8,074 bases of DNA from Thermoplasmata archaeon (GTDB lineage Archaea > Thermoplasmatota > Thermoplasmata > Thermoplasmatales > Thermoplasmataceae): NCBI GenBank assembly GCA_021835185.1, contig JAKBQO010000061.1, positions 1-8,074 on the forward strand, written 5' to 3'. Positions within the stretch are counted from its first letter, which is position 1; each line of letters starts with the position of its first letter. Positions 6,867 to 8,074 of this stretch are shown here, one piece after another. A program made the position numbers and the translations under genes. Below the pieces are notes generated by a model that was not told the origin of the DNA, did no database searches, and saw only the letters and a program-made list of their open reading frames with translations.

Positions 6867-6876
6867 ATATTTTATG
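6867..6876 (-). promoter_or_regulatory. Possible weak TATA box for mtq2
   Basis: Minus-strand reading gives CATAAAATAT centred about 26 bases before the mtq2 ATG, the spacing for a leaderless transcript. A second AT-rich block, ATTATAAAG, lies only about 10 bases from the ATG and is too close to be its TATA box. The match is imperfect and readthrough from rad50, which has no T-run behind it, is equally possible. Confidence 0.4.
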
Positions 6877-6904
6877 TTTATTGAATTTTATTACTATTCA
6901 TGGA

Positions 6905-8074
6905 TCAGGATGAAATTACACGGGATATCCCACCAGTTTTTATTATCTCATAGGATGCATCTGCTACAGATATTAACTCGCTGTGGTGTGTTATCATAAT
7001 CATCTGTGGAACTAGATTTTCTCCCTTCAGTGAATAAAGTATAATATCCTTCAAGTTATTCCTTCTGTCCTCATCCAGAAAATTCGTGGGTTCATCCATA
7101 ATTATGGTGCTTATCCTGTCCAGTACATATTCTGCAACAGAAAGCCTTATGGCAATGGCAAGTGCCGTTTTTTCACCGCCGCTCAGTGATTCCAGTGTCT
7201 GTTCCATGGAATTCTGTGTGACCTTTATGTCAAAATTTTCATCTATGGAAATATCGTCAAAGTCCAGGTTAAATGATTGAAGGTATTTTCTGGTGAGGTT
7301 GGTCATCGAAGCGGATGCGTCCTTTCTTATTATTGCCTGGATTCCATTATAATCAAATGCATCCCTTATTTTCCCCAGCGTTGATATGGACTTCTGGAGC
7401 TTTTTGTATTTTTCGGCATCCTGCTCAAGATCCTTTGCAATATTTTTGTTTTCTGCTATTCTTTCGGAGTAAGATTCCACGAGGGTATTCATTTTGATGC
7501 TTTTCTGATTTGCATCCCTGTACAGTGATTCCATTTCATTAACCTGATCATCTAAACCCTGATATTTTTGCAACTCTCTTTCATTTACTTCCACTTCTTT
7601 TCCAATATCAACAATTGATTTTTGCCTCTCCTCTATTTCATACTCTAAGGATTCCAGGTGTGCTTCCATTTCACGTGCCCGGTCAACTTCTATTTTAAGC
7701 CGGTCTATTTCTGAGGAGATTTGTCCGGTCTTTAGGTACTCATCGTATTCAGGCAAAAAGCCTATTTCTGATACAAATTTCTCCATATTTTTCCTGTATC
7801 CCGAAATGGATAATTCTGCATCCTCGATTTCCTTTCTGATAGCTCCAATGTCAATACCGGAAATAATGCTTTTATGCCGCATGTATTCATCTTCATATGG
7901 CTGGATAACTTTCATATTTTTATCCAGTTTATCATTCTCATTTGAGAGTTCGATGAACAGTTTATGGCCATTTAAGTTATTCCCAAGTTCTCCCTCCAGA
8001 GTGGCCTTATCACTTTCCATGGATTTTATTTCCTGAATATATGATACTGCCGTTTCTATTTCCGTGTTTTCAAA
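6905..8074 (-). CDS. rad50: Rad50 DNA repair ATPase, C-terminal part
   Basis: The last 389 codons of Rad50, the SMC-like ATPase that works with Mre11 in processing DNA double-strand breaks. The frame stays open to the right edge (FENTEIETAVSYIQEIKS precedes the internal Met at 8020), so 8020 is not the start and the gene begins outside. About the first 235 visible residues are long charged heptad-like coiled coil. The C-terminal ATPase lobe follows: ASASMTNLTRKYLQSF, signature LSGGEKTALAIAIRLS (about 297 in the fragment), Walker B TIIMDEPTNFLDEDRR (about 323-338) and H-loop MIMITHHSEL. There is no cysteine in the visible part, so the zinc-hook CxxC must lie beyond the window. In archaea mre11 is usually just upstream of rad50. 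No T-run follows the stop, so the transcript may continue into mtq2. Confidence 0.95.
   Translation of the reverse strand, partial: FENTEIETAVSYIQEIKSMESDKATLEGELGNNLNGHKLFIELSNENDKLDKNMKVIQPYEDEYMRHKSIISGIDIGAIRKEIEDAELSISGYRKNMEKFVSEIGFLPEYDEYLKTGQISSEIDRLKIEVDRAREMEAHLESLEYEIEERQKSIVDIGKEVEVNERELQKYQGLDDQVNEMESLYRDANQKSIKMNTLVESYSERIAENKNIAKDLEQDAEKYKKLQKSISTLGKIRDAFDYNGIQAIIRKDASASMTNLTRKYLQSFNLDFDDISIDENFDIKVTQNSMEQTLESLSGGEKTALAIAIRLSVAEYVLDRISTIIMDEPTNFLDEDRRNNLKDIILYSLKGENLVPQMIMITHHSELISVADASYEIIKTGGISRVISS

Noticed and set aside
1..8074. CRISPR array, tRNA or rRNA genes
   Set aside because: No regularly spaced repeats and no tRNA-like cloverleaf or rRNA motif were noticed on either strand.

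Overview
The window looks like a chromosomal segment of a thermoacidophilic euryarchaeon, most likely a member of the Thermoplasmatales (Ferroplasma, Acidiplasma, Cuniculiplasma or Thermoplasma relatives). The evidence is a Rad50, an Mtq2-type release-factor methyltransferase and a DRG-type GTPase of archaeal character, low G+C, archaeal TATA boxes placed so that several mRNAs would begin at or within a few bases of the start codon, no clear Shine-Dalgarno sites, and a solute-binding protein rich in N-glycosylation sequons. The assignment is by family resemblance only; no search was run.

Left part (1-3115): a carbohydrate ABC importer split between two divergent transcripts. On the minus strand a MalF-type permease (194-1039) overlaps by 11 bases the start of a MalG-type permease that runs off the left edge (1-204). 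On the plus strand lies the solute-binding protein (1688-3115). The roughly 650 bases between them hold both promoters, a small inverted repeat, and a decayed C-terminal end of a TnpB gene of the IS200/IS605 type (about 1300-1568, minus strand). No ATP-binding subunit is in the window.

The most striking observation is in the binding protein. Its sequence motifs occur in a non-standard order. The block that in maltose-binding-type proteins follows the middle of the chain (xxYPGPxG, LGG, SKxxAAMDFI, GFIPI) sits directly after the N-terminal membrane anchor, and is missing from its usual place. The moved block corresponds to the second N-lobe segment of a classical binding protein, so both lobes would become continuous in sequence.

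Middle part (3257-5086, minus): a cytoplasmic GH15 enzyme, glucoamylase or trehalase, convergent with the binding protein gene. Together with the importer it suggests uptake of an alpha-glucoside (trehalose or a maltodextrin) followed by hydrolysis inside the cell.

Right part (5223-8074, minus): a housekeeping series, rad50 (3' end only), then mtq2, then a DRG-type GTPase whose start overlaps the mtq2 stop in an ATGA. This joins DNA double-strand-break repair with translation-related functions in one possible transcript. No tRNA, rRNA or CRISPR array was seen.
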